A stretch of DNA of 64,000 nucleotides from NCBI RefSeq assembly GCF_030547685.1, contig NZ_JAUOQM010000044.1, positions 1 through 64,000 of the forward strand. The letters run 5' to 3'. The position numbers were made by a program, and so were the translations under genes. A model generated the notes under the pieces. It did not search any database. It saw only the letters and a program-made list of their open reading frames with translations, and was not told where the DNA came from. Numbering within the stretch: position 1 is the stretch's first letter; every line of letters starts with the position of its first letter. Shown one piece after another: positions 26,544-35,240 of this stretch. This DNA comes from Gilvimarinus sp. 2_MG-2023 (GTDB lineage: Bacteria; Pseudomonadota; Gammaproteobacteria; Pseudomonadales; Cellvibrionaceae).

Positions 26544-27174
26544 TGTTTACTCCCTCAGGGCTAATTTTCGTCTTATCTATTTTTGTGGATCGTTATTAAC
26601 TCGAGTGTACTCGAACTGCTTGCGATTTTGCCGGCTTCGGTGAGCCGGTGCCGGAGCTGTTGGCGGCCTCTGGGTGAGAGGGGGAGCCTTTGGGTATGCT
26701 ACGCAGCTATCGCCACTTTATAAAGACCTCGTGAGTCAGGGTGGTTTTAGCATAGCGGCAACCTCTTTATTGTTGTGTCATCGTTAGCTCTGAGACCTTA
26801 ACGGCAGAGTTCCAATGTGGAGACTACCATTAAGGTGCTGACGACCTTTCGGAGCTATAGCAGCCGCGATGGTCAGGTGCTGGACGGATTGGGCTTGGCG
26901 TAATACCTGGTTGGGTGAGACGCCACTCCGACTTATGCACAGGCCATTTCTTAGTTGAGGCTGCAAGGTAAATCCTACCATGAATCGTATTAATTGGTAA
27001 TACATATTGGTAGACGATTTGTTAAGTTTTTTTGTCTGCATAAATTGATGTATGTACAGCAGTTGGCAAGGGTGGCGTAAGAGGGACAATTGAGGTGGTT
27101 TTGGTGGTGCGAGGGTTTGTTGGCGGGGCTTGCGAGCCCTAGGGGTTAGGCTGTTGACCAGAATTGTAAGATAG
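26544..27174. other. Divergent regulatory region between transporter and PL6 operon
   Basis: No gene recognised. The segment 26544-26965 is probably the transporter's leader; it contains inverted TATGCTA (about 26694) and TAGCATA (about 26749) without a clear terminator. The divergent promoters lie at 26972-27015 (minus) and 27175-27208 (plus). Confidence 0.45.
26972..27015 (-). promoter_or_regulatory. Transporter promoter with TTGGT operator pair
   Basis: On the minus strand, -35 TTACCA (27000-26995), a 17-bp spacer and -10 TAGGAT (26977-26972). The -35 is inside ATTGGTAATAC (26993-27003); a second copy TTGGTAGAC lies at 27007-27015. The block matches the gntR operator region (23064-23092) at most positions, including the flanking AATCGT. 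GTATTA/TAATAC also form an inverted repeat around ATTGG here. Confidence 0.6.
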
Positions 27175-27208
27175 ATTGGTTGACACTTTTATTCCTTCGG
27201 TGATAGCC
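27175..27208 (+). promoter_or_regulatory. Promoter/operator of the PL6-PL17 operon
   Basis: ATTGGTTGACACTTTT carries -35 TTGACA (27180-27185) overlapped by TTGGTTGAC, the same arrangement and the same first 15 bases as the site at 23281. The -10 is poor (around GATAGC, 27202-27207). The leader to the PL6 start is about 220 bases and ends with a TTTTTGAGCG-TAAT-GTG element also seen in the DEH reductase leader. Confidence 0.55.
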
Positions 27209-27430
27209 TTTCGGTGTATAAGTTCCAGTGGGGCTGTAAGCGTAAGATGTGGCCTTGGCGGCTGGCTTAGAAGTGGGCTGCTTGACTCCTTATGTGCTTG
27301 ATTCTGGGGGCGTCTTTCCCCTGTGTGTACCAGCTGTTATAGCGGTCGCAGGTCTTCCATTCTAAGTTGTCGCTGAGCATGGCTTTAACGGTTGCGGCCG
27401 ATTTTTGAGCGTAATTGTGGTGTGATAAAT

Positions 27431-29641
27431 ATGAATAATAAGCTTTCTACCCTTTCTGGTGTTGTTGCCCTTACTCTTGTTCCGGCATTATGTGCGGCAA
27501 AAGATTACTCCGTTGCTGACTTCTCTGAGTATCAAAAAGTCGCAGGCGACTTAGAGCCTGGTGATCGAGTGTTGCTAGAAGATGGTGTTTGGCGTGATGT
27601 GGAATTCGTTTTTTCTGCCAAAGGTACCGAGCAAGAGCCCATTACCCTAGCGGCAGCTAATCCGGGTAAAGCGATTATCAGCGGACGCTCAAATCTCCAG
27701 CTGGCCGGTGAGCACCTAGTGGTGCGCGGGCTGGTGTTTAAAGACGGCTATACGCCAACCGATTCCGTTATTTCCTTTCGTACGGCCAAGCCAAAAGATG
27801 AATCAGATTACTCGACGATAGCGGTTGACACTCGCCTGACAGAAGTGGTGATCGATGACTTTAGTAACCCCGATCGTTACGAAACTGATTACTGGGTGAG
27901 CGTCTACGGTAAAAATAACCGCATCGATCATAACCATTTCAGCTTTAAGCGTAATAAGGGCGTCACCATGGCGGTTAAGCTCGACACGGAGCACAGTCGC
28001 GAAAACCGTCATATCATTGAGTACAATTATTTTGGCCCGCGCCCTGTGTTGGGCTCAAACGGTGGCGAAACCTTACGTATCGGCACCAGTCATTACTCGC
28101 TAAGCGACTCTTTAACAACCGTGGCTCACAATTACTTTGAGCACTGCGATGGTGAAGTTGAGATTGTTTCCAATAAGTCAGGTAAAAACGTCTTAAAAAA
28201 TAATGTGTTCTTTGAATCGCGTGGCACCCTGACGTTGCGTCACGGCAACGGTAATCTGGTTGAAGGCAATGCGTTTATCGGTAATGGGGTTGATCATACC
28301 GGTGGTATTCGCGTGATCAATGCTGACCAAGTTATTAAAAACAACTACCTCTCTGGTTTGGCTGGCTCGCGTTTTGGCGGCGGTTTGGTTGTTATGAATG
28401 GCGTGCCCAACTCTCCGATTAACCGCTATCATCAAGTGGATAACGCACTGATCACAGGTAACACCTTGGTGAATGTTGAGCGTATTATTTTCGGTGCTGG
28501 TAGCGATGAAGAGCGCAGCGCCGCTCCTTCAAACAGCCGCTTTGTTAACAACACTGTCATTAACGATTCTAAAGAGTCGCCCTTTGAGCTGCACGATAGT
28601 GTAAAAGGTATTGATTTTAGCGGTAACAAATCGAACTTCGAAACTGGTGACGAGTTAGAAGGTGGGTTTAAGAAAGTTGCCGGGCTCGATGTGTCCGCAC
28701 CAGTGCTGCCTGTGCAGAAAACTGAGGTGGGTGTTTCATGGTATCCAAAATTTGAAAAATCCGATCGCTTTAACACAGAGCAAAGTGTCAACGTGAACCC
28801 CGGAACTGACACAATTCTAGACGCTTACGCCTCCTTGGATGGTGCGGGCGAGCTGGTGCTGGCTGCGGGTGATTTTCACCTGTCAAAAACGTTACTGCTA
28901 AATGAAGCGCTGGTAATTCGCGGTGCAGGTAAAGGTGAGACTCGCTTAACGTTTGGCCGAAAGTCTCTGGTGGATTTACTGAATGGTAGCGCGCTGCGCT
29001 TGCAAGATTTGTCGATCAGTGGCGTGCGCGCTCCTGATGATAAGGCCAATGCGGTGATTCGCTCTGACAGTAAGCCTATGGGGAAAAACTCTCGGTTGGA
29101 GCTGTTGGGTGTTGAGGTGAAGGACTTGGATATCAATAAAGACTTTGATGTAATCAAGTTGCGCCAAAGCACATTCGCTGACCATGTGATTGTCAAAGAT
29201 TCCAGCTTTAATAATATTAAAGGTACAGTTTTAAAGCTGGATTCGGAAAAAGACGATTACGGCATGTATAACGCCGAGTATATTACGGTTAAAAATAGCC
29301 AGGTAAATAACGCCACCGGTGGCCTGATGACAGTTTATCGTGGCGGAACCGACGAAAGTACATTTGGCCCACACGTGCACGTAGATGGCGTGACCGTTAC
29401 TGCATCCCCGGCTGCTGATAAGTCCGGTAGCAGTATTGTGCTGCACGGTGTTCAGCGTGGATTAATTGAAAATAGTCATTTCGAAGACAGTGCTCCAATC
29501 CTAGTTCAGCACACCGTTGGTGGGCCTGTGATTCGTATCGACAATAACACTTATAATCAAAAACCATTGTACAAAGTAGAAAGTGTCGTGCCAGGCATGG
29601 AATCTACCTTTAACGCTGACAATAATAACTTTTCTGAGTAA
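27431..29641 (+). CDS. PL6 alginate lyase, two-domain (AlyGC-like)
   Basis: A 736-residue exported beta-helix lyase (signal MNNKLSTLSGVVALTLVPALCAA). The N-terminal PL6 catalytic helix (about 25-420) has the family blocks GGETLRIG, CDGEVEIVSNKS and TLRHGNGN. Candidate catalytic Lys249 and Arg270 are 21 residues apart, as in characterised PL6 lyases. A second parallel beta-helix (about 450-736) matches the two-domain PL6 layout known from AlyGC. It cleaves alginate by beta-elimination, with the exact M/G preference unknown. ATG 27431 gives a proper signal peptide; an upstream in-frame start would add a non-signal extension. First gene of a long operon with PL17 six bases downstream. Confidence 0.92.
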   Translation: MNNKLSTLSGVVALTLVPALCAAKDYSVADFSEYQKVAGDLEPGDRVLLEDGVWRDVEFVFSAKGTEQEPITLAAANPGKAIISGRSNLQLAGEHLVVRGLVFKDGYTPTDSVISFRTAKPKDESDYSTIAVDTRLTEVVIDDFSNPDRYETDYWVSVYGKNNRIDHNHFSFKRNKGVTMAVKLDTEHSRENRHIIEYNYFGPRPVLGSNGGETLRIGTSHYSLSDSLTTVAHNYFEHCDGEVEIVSNKSGKNVLKNNVFFESRGTLTLRHGNGNLVEGNAFIGNGVDHTGGIRVINADQVIKNNYLSGLAGSRFGGGLVVMNGVPNSPINRYHQVDNALITGNTLVNVERIIFGAGSDEERSAAPSNSRFVNNTVINDSKESPFELHDSVKGIDFSGNKSNFETGDELEGGFKKVAGLDVSAPVLPVQKTEVGVSWYPKFEKSDRFNTEQSVNVNPGTDTILDAYASLDGAGELVLAAGDFHLSKTLLLNEALVIRGAGKGETRLTFGRKSLVDLLNGSALRLQDLSISGVRAPDDKANAVIRSDSKPMGKNSRLELLGVEVKDLDINKDFDVIKLRQSTFADHVIVKDSSFNNIKGTVLKLDSEKDDYGMYNAEYITVKNSQVNNATGGLMTVYRGGTDESTFGPHVHVDGVTVTASPAADKSGSSIVLHGVQRGLIENSHFEDSAPILVQHTVGGPVIRIDNNTYNQKPLYKVESVVPGMESTFNADNNNFSE

Positions 29642-29646
29642 ATTTT

Positions 29647-31797
29647 ATGAAAATGCCCTCTTTTATCGTTAAAGCCGGTGGCGTTGCCTGCCTGCTAATG
29701 GGTGGTGTAAATGCCACTGCTGCAGAATCGCCGTCACTGGTTATTAGTGAGAATGATATTGTTGCCTTGCAGTCCGCCTCGGGTGGCCTGTTAGAGCAAT
29801 CATTGCAAAGCAACAAGGGTGTGGCTGATGCCGCCATTGCCGAAGGTATTGTAGTGCCTTGGCCTAAAGATGCTGGTGGTGGTTATACCCACGAGCAGCA
29901 TAAGCGCAACTATAAGGCCATGCACGCTGCTGGTTTGCAGTTCCAGCTTAGTGGTGACAGTCGTTACAGTGACTATGTTGTTGAAATGCTAAATACCTAC
30001 GCTGAAATGTACCCACAGCTGGGCTTACACCCTGAGAAGAAAGAGCAAACGCCGGGCAAATTATTTTGGCAGAGTCTAAACGAAGCGGTTTGGTTGGTTT
30101 ACACCAGTCAGGCGTACGACATGGTTTCGGAAACGTTAAACGGCGAGCAAAAAGACAAGATTTTGAACAACTTGCTGTTCCCGGTTGCTGATTATCTGTC
30201 TGAAGGTCAGCCGCAAACTTTCGATAAGATCCATAATCACGGCACTTGGGCTGTGGCCGCTGTCGGGATGGTGGGTTATGCCACCGGCCGAGATGATTAT
30301 GTGGAAAAGGCGCTTAAGGGTTTGGATAAAAGCGGCAACTCTGGCTTTCTAAAGCAGTTGGATGAGCTTTTCTCTCCTGATGGTTACTACACCGAAGGGC
30401 CTTATTATCAGCGTTATGCGTTAATGCCTTTCGTTTGGTTTGCCAAGGCTATCGAAACCAATCAGCCTGAAATCGGCATTTTTGAGCATCGCGACGGTAT
30501 TCTGCTCAAGGCAATTAAAACAACTATCGAGTTGAGCTATAACGGCTTGTTTATCCCAATTAACGATGCCATCAAAGACAAAGGCATTAAGACCGAAGAA
30601 TTGGTGCAGGCGTTGGCGATTGCCTACGATATTACTGAAGATGAGTCATTAAGTGATATCGCCCGTCAGCAAGGGCGCGTTAGCCTAAGTGCCGGTGGCG
30701 TCGCTTTGTCTAAAATTCTTGCCAGTAATAACGTCGAGCCATATCCCTATGAGTCGAAAGTGTATAGCGATGGCGCTAAAGGTGATCAGGGTGGCTTAAC
30801 ATTAATGCGCTCTGGTGATAATGAATCGGGCTCCTTGATTGTGGCAAAAAATACAAGCCAAGGTATGGGGCACGGCCATTACGATCGTTTGGGTTGGCAG
30901 TTTTATGATAACGGCAAAGAGGTTGTTACCGATTACGGTGCTGCACGCTATTTGAATGTGGAAGCCAAATACGGCGGCCATTATTTACACGAAAATAACA
31001 CCTGGGCTAAACAGACGGTCGCTCATAATGCATTGGTTGTCGATAAGACGAGCCAGTTCAATGCCGATTTGGCGGTGGCCAATACAAGGCCTGCCGAGCA
31101 AGTTTTCTTTAGTACTGGTGATGCAGCTGATGTAAGCATTGGTCGAATTAATACCGCTTATGACGGGGTTGCAATTACCCGCGTACAAGCATTGGTTAAG
31201 CCTGAGTCAATCGAGCCATTTGTTATCGATGTCGTGTCTATTCAATCTGATGACAAGCACCTGTATGACTTGCCGTTGCATTTTAATGGCCAGGTGATTG
31301 ACCATAATCTTAAAAATGCAGAGGCCCTCGATGCCTGGACGGCGATGGGTAATGATAATGGTTATCAGCATATGTTGCTGCGTAGCCAGGGCGATTCGGC
31401 GTCTGAGGGCAATCGTTTGACATGGCTTCTGGGTGATCGGTTCTATTCGTATACCTATGGCAGCGAGGCGAGTGATGGCGAGTCGGCGCAAACACTGTTT
31501 TTCCAGTTAGGCGCCAACGATCCAAACCACAATTTGCGTCGCGATCAAGGTGCTGTGCGTCGATTGCAGGCGAGCAATGCGGTCATGTACTCGATTGTTG
31601 AGCCACACGGCGAATACAATGGCACGGCTGAGTTTGTTACTAACGCTTATAGCCGTGTTAAGTCTTTGGACTACAATACAACTAAGTCTGGCGCCGAGCT
31701 CATTGTTAATATGGGTGATGCAGGCACCTATACGCTGGTGCTCACCACTGGTAAGAAAGGATCTGCCCCAGTTGAGGCTGAAGTCTTACAACAGTAG
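29647..31797 (+). CDS. PL17 oligoalginate lyase (Alg17C-like)
   Basis: A 716-residue secreted lyase with a signal peptide ending around NATAAES. An N-terminal alpha/alpha toroid (about 60-360; HNHGTWAVAAVGMVGYATG, SPDGYYTEGPYYQRYALMPF) is followed by a heparinase II/III-like beta-sandwich (about 375-700; GMGHGHYDRLGW, DYGAARYLNVEAKYGGHYL). These are the PL17 signatures containing the catalytic Tyr and His. Enzymes of this kind release unsaturated monouronate from oligoalginate in the periplasm, which then rearranges to DEH. It is six bases after the PL6 gene. A stem (AACTGCCT/AGGCAGTT) follows the stop. Confidence 0.93.
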   Translation: MKMPSFIVKAGGVACLLMGGVNATAAESPSLVISENDIVALQSASGGLLEQSLQSNKGVADAAIAEGIVVPWPKDAGGGYTHEQHKRNYKAMHAAGLQFQLSGDSRYSDYVVEMLNTYAEMYPQLGLHPEKKEQTPGKLFWQSLNEAVWLVYTSQAYDMVSETLNGEQKDKILNNLLFPVADYLSEGQPQTFDKIHNHGTWAVAAVGMVGYATGRDDYVEKALKGLDKSGNSGFLKQLDELFSPDGYYTEGPYYQRYALMPFVWFAKAIETNQPEIGIFEHRDGILLKAIKTTIELSYNGLFIPINDAIKDKGIKTEELVQALAIAYDITEDESLSDIARQQGRVSLSAGGVALSKILASNNVEPYPYESKVYSDGAKGDQGGLTLMRSGDNESGSLIVAKNTSQGMGHGHYDRLGWQFYDNGKEVVTDYGAARYLNVEAKYGGHYLHENNTWAKQTVAHNALVVDKTSQFNADLAVANTRPAEQVFFSTGDAADVSIGRINTAYDGVAITRVQALVKPESIEPFVIDVVSIQSDDKHLYDLPLHFNGQVIDHNLKNAEALDAWTAMGNDNGYQHMLLRSQGDSASEGNRLTWLLGDRFYSYTYGSEASDGESAQTLFFQLGANDPNHNLRRDQGAVRRLQASNAVMYSIVEPHGEYNGTAEFVTNAYSRVKSLDYNTTKSGAELIVNMGDAGTYTLVLTTGKKGSAPVEAEVLQQ

Positions 31798-31810
31798 AAT
31801 TGATGTTTAG

Positions 31811-31848
31811 AACTGCCTCTCATTGGAACGATAGGCAGTTACTTTTAA
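31811..31848 (+). terminator. Weak terminator-like hairpin after PL17
   Basis: An 8-bp perfect stem (AACTGCCT 31811-31818 with AGGCAGTT 31833-31840), followed by ACTTTTAATATT. The loop is 14 bases and the T-run is interrupted, so partial termination or 3' protection of the lyase message is more likely than a full stop. Confidence 0.45.
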
Positions 31849-31876
31849 TATTCCGTGATAGTAAAAGGTGAAGAGA

Positions 31877-32224
31877 ATGCTGATCGAATCAAGTAAATTT
31901 ATTGAAATGGATACCATCGAAGAAGAAGATGTGGCGCCGGGGGTTAAGCGTCGCATCATGGGCTATAACGAGCAAATCATGGTTGTTCGCGTTACCTTTG
32001 ATGAGGGCAGTGAAGGCTATGTTCACAGTCACTTCCATTCTCAGGTTGCCTACGTTGAGCGTGGCAAATTTGAAGTTATGATTGATGGTGAAAAGAAAAT
32101 CCTGAAAGGTGGTGATTGTTTTTATGTTCCGCCGAACGAAGAGCACGGTGCCGTTTGTTTAGAGGCCGGTATTCTGATCGATATATTCAGCCCAATTCGT
32201 GCTGATATGGTGGGTGGAAAATAA
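31877..32224 (+). CDS. kdgF: Cupin, KdgF-like unsaturated uronate converting protein
   Basis: A 115-residue single-domain cupin. The two cupin motifs are visible: HSHFHSQVAYVERGKFEV (metal-binding His pair plus Gln/His) and GDCFYVPPNEEHGAVCLEAG. Length and context match KdgF, which speeds the ring-opening of 4,5-unsaturated monouronates to linear DEH. ATG 31877 is taken because AAGGTG sits six bases ahead; a GTG three codons earlier is possible. It follows the exolytic PL17 and precedes the SDR, exactly where this step is needed. The assignment is strong by context but cupins are diverse. Confidence 0.82.
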   Translation: MLIESSKFIEMDTIEEEDVAPGVKRRIMGYNEQIMVVRVTFDEGSEGYVHSHFHSQVAYVERGKFEVMIDGEKKILKGGDCFYVPPNEEHGAVCLEAGILIDIFSPIRADMVGGK

Positions 32225-32270
32225 GCTCAACCTATCTAAAAGCCTAAATAGTAAGAAATTGGTAGTTGTA

Positions 32271-32294
32271 AACGGGGCGATAGTGCCCCGTTTT
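32271..32294 (+). terminator. Terminator-like hairpin between cupin and SDR genes
   Basis: AAACGGGGC (32271-32279) pairs with GCCCCGTTT (32285-32293) with a 6-base loop and then TTTTGC. The stem is strong but the T-run short, so it may separate or attenuate the downstream half of the operon. TTGGTAG-like sequences occur on both sides (about 32259 and 32310). Confidence 0.55.
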
Positions 32295-32372
32295 GCTCGG
32301 TTATTTATTGGTAGAGTGACCGCCTAAAACCTGATGGACAGTCGCTTTTTTGAACTTGAGGTGGTGTTTAGT

Positions 32373-33125
32373 ATGAAGCTTGAAAATAGAGTTTGTATTA
32401 TTACCGGTGGGGTTCGCGATATCGGCAAGTCAATATCGCTGAAGCTGGCCCAGGAAGGAGCAAAGCTTGTTATTAACTATTTCAGCAATGCCGAGCAGGC
32501 GCAATCTACTCTGCAGGAAGTTAAAGCGCTAGGCGTGGATGCTATTCTAGTCCAGGGCGATATGACCGATGCGCAAGATGTACAAAATTTAGTGGCTAAG
32601 GCGCAAGAAGCATTTGGTCAAAAGATTGATCTGTTGGTGAATGTGGCGGGCGGTTTGGTTCAACGCAAAACCATTGATGAGATGACCCCCGAATTTTTCG
32701 ATTTGGTAATGCGCTTAAATCTTACCAGCACCTTTATGTTGACCAAGTATGTAACCCCTCATATGAGTAAGGGCGGCTCGGTGGTAAATATTGCTTCACA
32801 AGCGGGGCGCGATGGAGGCGGTCCGGGTGCATCAGCTTATGCCACGGCCAAGGGGGCGGTTATGACGTTCACCCGTGCCATGGCAAAAGAGCTGGGCCCT
32901 AAAGGTATTCGGGTCAACGCTTTGTGTCCAGGTGTCATCAGCACCACATTTCACGATACATTTACCAAAGATGAAGTGCGTCAAAACATTGCGGCGGCAA
33001 CACCTTTACGACGTGAAGGGGCACCCGATGAAGTGGGTGATGTGGTGGTTTATTTGGCCTCAGATGAAGCATCGTTTTTAACTGGCTTGAATTTAGATGT
33101 TAACGGCGGCCTGCTGTTTTCCTGA
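32373..33125 (+). CDS. SDR-family oxidoreductase, second DEH reductase candidate
   Basis: A 250-residue classical short-chain dehydrogenase. The cofactor motif is TGGVRDIG (residues 11-18; a variant of TGxxxGIG with Asp for Gly), with NVAGG at 90-94 and the catalytic Ser142, Tyr156 and Lys160 (SAYATAK) intact. SDR enzymes in Sphingomonas and Flavobacterium alginate pathways reduce DEH to KDG, which fits the position directly before KDG kinase. ATG 32373 is preferred, with GAGGTGG upstream. Alternative: an oxidoreductase for another uronate product. The dehydrogenase at 23753 could serve the same step. Confidence 0.82.
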   Translation: MKLENRVCIITGGVRDIGKSISLKLAQEGAKLVINYFSNAEQAQSTLQEVKALGVDAILVQGDMTDAQDVQNLVAKAQEAFGQKIDLLVNVAGGLVQRKTIDEMTPEFFDLVMRLNLTSTFMLTKYVTPHMSKGGSVVNIASQAGRDGGGPGASAYATAKGAVMTFTRAMAKELGPKGIRVNALCPGVISTTFHDTFTKDEVRQNIAAATPLRREGAPDEVGDVVVYLASDEASFLTGLNLDVNGGLLFS

Positions 33126-33182
33126 GTGTAAGCTTTTGATCTCGACTGAAGCTCGAGAGACAATACATTGAAGAGGTAGAGA

Positions 33183-34109
33183 GTGAAGATTGCAGCGATT
33201 GGCGAATGTATGCTGGAAATGTCCAGTGGTAGCTTATCTCCGGATCAAGCAAAAATTCCAGCGGTGATTGGCTACGGTGGTGACACACTGAATACATCCG
33301 TCTATCTGGCCCGCCTTGGTACCCATGCAAGTTTTGTGACTGGCATGGGGGATGATCAAGCGAGCCGTTGGATGATGGCCCAGTGGGAAGGCAATGGTGT
33401 CGACACCAGTTTGGTAAAAGTTGACCCTGCTAAGCGCCCAGGTGTTTACCATATCAGTAACGATGCTGAAGGTGAACGCCATTTTATTTATTGGCGCAAT
33501 GATTCGGCCGCGAAATTCTTGTTTGATAGCGATGAAAAGCAGCAGGCATTAACCGATGAGTTATCTCAGTTCGATTTCATTTACCTGTCCGGCATCAGTT
33601 TGGCCATTGTTGATGAGCCCTCATTGAATCGTTTATTTGCGATGTTGCAGCAGTTGCGTTCCGCGGGTAAAAAGATCGTTTTTGATGGTAACTATCGCCC
33701 TGTACTTTGGGCCAACATAGAAGATGCCAAGAAGGCTTTTAGCCGCGCTTACGCATTGAGCGACATTGCTCTGCCCACCATTGATGATGAAACCCTGTTG
33801 TTCGGCGAAACCGATAAAGATGCGGTTATTAATCGTATTCGCCAGTGCGGCGCACAAGAAGTCGTACTGAAGATGGGCCCTGAAGGCTGTTGTGTGGATA
33901 CAGGGGAGTCTCGCCAAATGGTGAGTGGGCGCCGGGTTGAGGTCGTCGATACCACTTCGGCGGGTGACTCATTTAATGCTGCGTATTTACATTTTCGCGC
34001 CCAGGGCGAAAGCCATGAAATTGCCGCACAAAAAGGCCATCTGTTGGCCTCTACGGTGATTCAGTATAAAGGTGCCATCATTGCTGAAAGCGATATGCCT
34101 AGCTTTTAA
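33183..34109 (+). CDS. kdgK: 2-keto-3-deoxygluconate (KDG) kinase
   Basis: A 308-residue PfkB-family sugar kinase. It has the N-terminal GECMLEM and GGDTLNTSVYLARLG blocks, substrate-side YWRNDSAAKFLF typical of KDG kinases, and the C-terminal DTTSAGDSFNAAYL motif with the catalytic Asp. It phosphorylates KDG to KDPG. The start is GTG 33183 behind GAGGTAGAG. It sits directly after the SDR, as expected for consecutive steps. No KDPG aldolase follows; triose-phosphate metabolism genes do. Confidence 0.93.
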   Translation: MKIAAIGECMLEMSSGSLSPDQAKIPAVIGYGGDTLNTSVYLARLGTHASFVTGMGDDQASRWMMAQWEGNGVDTSLVKVDPAKRPGVYHISNDAEGERHFIYWRNDSAAKFLFDSDEKQQALTDELSQFDFIYLSGISLAIVDEPSLNRLFAMLQQLRSAGKKIVFDGNYRPVLWANIEDAKKAFSRAYALSDIALPTIDDETLLFGETDKDAVINRIRQCGAQEVVLKMGPEGCCVDTGESRQMVSGRRVEVVDTTSAGDSFNAAYLHFRAQGESHEIAAQKGHLLASTVIQYKGAIIAESDMPSF

Positions 34110-34151
34110 GTTTTCGACACCACATACCCACAGACTAAAAGTGAGTTGTCC

Positions 34152-35225
34152 ATGATTAACAAATTGAATTTAACTGATAATGTCATCCTCGGTGATGCGG
34201 TTAGCCAAACTTTTGCCTTTGCCAAAGCGAATCGAATGGCGTTGCCCGCTGTGAATATCACCAGCTCCAGCACTGTTAATAGTGTTATGGCGGTTGCCTC
34301 TGAATTAAATGCTCCAATCATTATTCAGCTGTCTCACGGCGGCGCTGCATTTTATGGTGGTAAATCTGTCTCAAACACCAATCATCAGGGCTCGATAAAA
34401 GGCGCGGTTTCGGCGGCTTTGCATGTACATTCTATGGCGTCCACATACGGGGCTTTTGTCATGCTGCATACAGACCACGCTGCGCGCAAATTATTGCCTT
34501 GGATTGACGGTTTACTTGATGCCGGTGAGGCGTATTTTAAGCAGTACGGCAAGCCTTTGTTCTCGTCGCACATGATTGATTTGTCCGAAGAGCCGCTAGA
34601 AGACAATATTGACACCTGCTGTGAGTATCTCAAACGTATGAGTGCTATGGGTATGACCCTTGAAATTGAGCTAGGTGTTACCGGTGGCGAAGAAGATGGG
34701 GTAGATAATACTGGTATTGATTCATCACGCCTATATACGCAGCCTTCAGAGGTGGCTTATGCCTACGAGAAGCTCAGTGCTATCAGCGATAAATTCACTA
34801 TTGCGGCCTCATTTGGTAACGTTCACGGTGTTTATTCGCCGGGCAATGTTTCTCTGCGTCCTGAAATCTTGAAAAACTCTCAAGATCATCTCAGTAAGCA
34901 GTATAAGCTGGGTCACAACCCTGTCGATTTTGTGTTTCATGGTGGGTCGGGTTCTTCCGCTGAAGATATCGCTCTAGGTATTGATTACGGTGTTATTAAA
35001 GTTAATGTGGATACCGATCTTCAGTGGGCCTACTGGAATGGCGTACGGCAATTTTATGAAGACCGTAAAGGTTACCTGCAGGCTCAAATAGGTAATCCTG
35101 AAGGTAAAGATGTGCCCAATAAGAAGTTTTACGATCCGCGTGTTTGGATGCGTAAAGCTGAAGAGGGTTTTTCATCAAAACTTACCGACATTTGTCGGCA
35201 GTTAAATTGCGAAAGCGTTTTTTGA
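34152..35225 (+). CDS. fbaA: Class II fructose-bisphosphate aldolase
   Basis: A 357-residue zinc-dependent aldolase of the E. coli FbaA type. Visible features are MLHTDHAARKLLPW (Asp and a zinc His), EIELGVTGGEEDGVDN, the zinc-binding GNVHGVYSPGN, HGGSGSS, and KVNVDTDLQWAYWNG. ATG 34152 is used (an in-frame TTG two codons earlier is too near the upstream GTGAG). In this operon it would condense glyceraldehyde-3-phosphate and DHAP to fructose-1,6-bisphosphate, making substrate for the next gene. A role as KDPG aldolase is not expected from this family. Confidence 0.93.
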   Translation: MINKLNLTDNVILGDAVSQTFAFAKANRMALPAVNITSSSTVNSVMAVASELNAPIIIQLSHGGAAFYGGKSVSNTNHQGSIKGAVSAALHVHSMASTYGAFVMLHTDHAARKLLPWIDGLLDAGEAYFKQYGKPLFSSHMIDLSEEPLEDNIDTCCEYLKRMSAMGMTLEIELGVTGGEEDGVDNTGIDSSRLYTQPSEVAYAYEKLSAISDKFTIAASFGNVHGVYSPGNVSLRPEILKNSQDHLSKQYKLGHNPVDFVFHGGSGSSAEDIALGIDYGVIKVNVDTDLQWAYWNGVRQFYEDRKGYLQAQIGNPEGKDVPNKKFYDPRVWMRKAEEGFSSKLTDICRQLNCESVF

Positions 35226-35240
35226 TCGGCGAGAAATGTG

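Noticed and set aside
34152-35225. Class II aldolase as the missing KDPG aldolase
   Set aside because: All motifs are those of FbaA; KDPG aldolases are a separate class I family.
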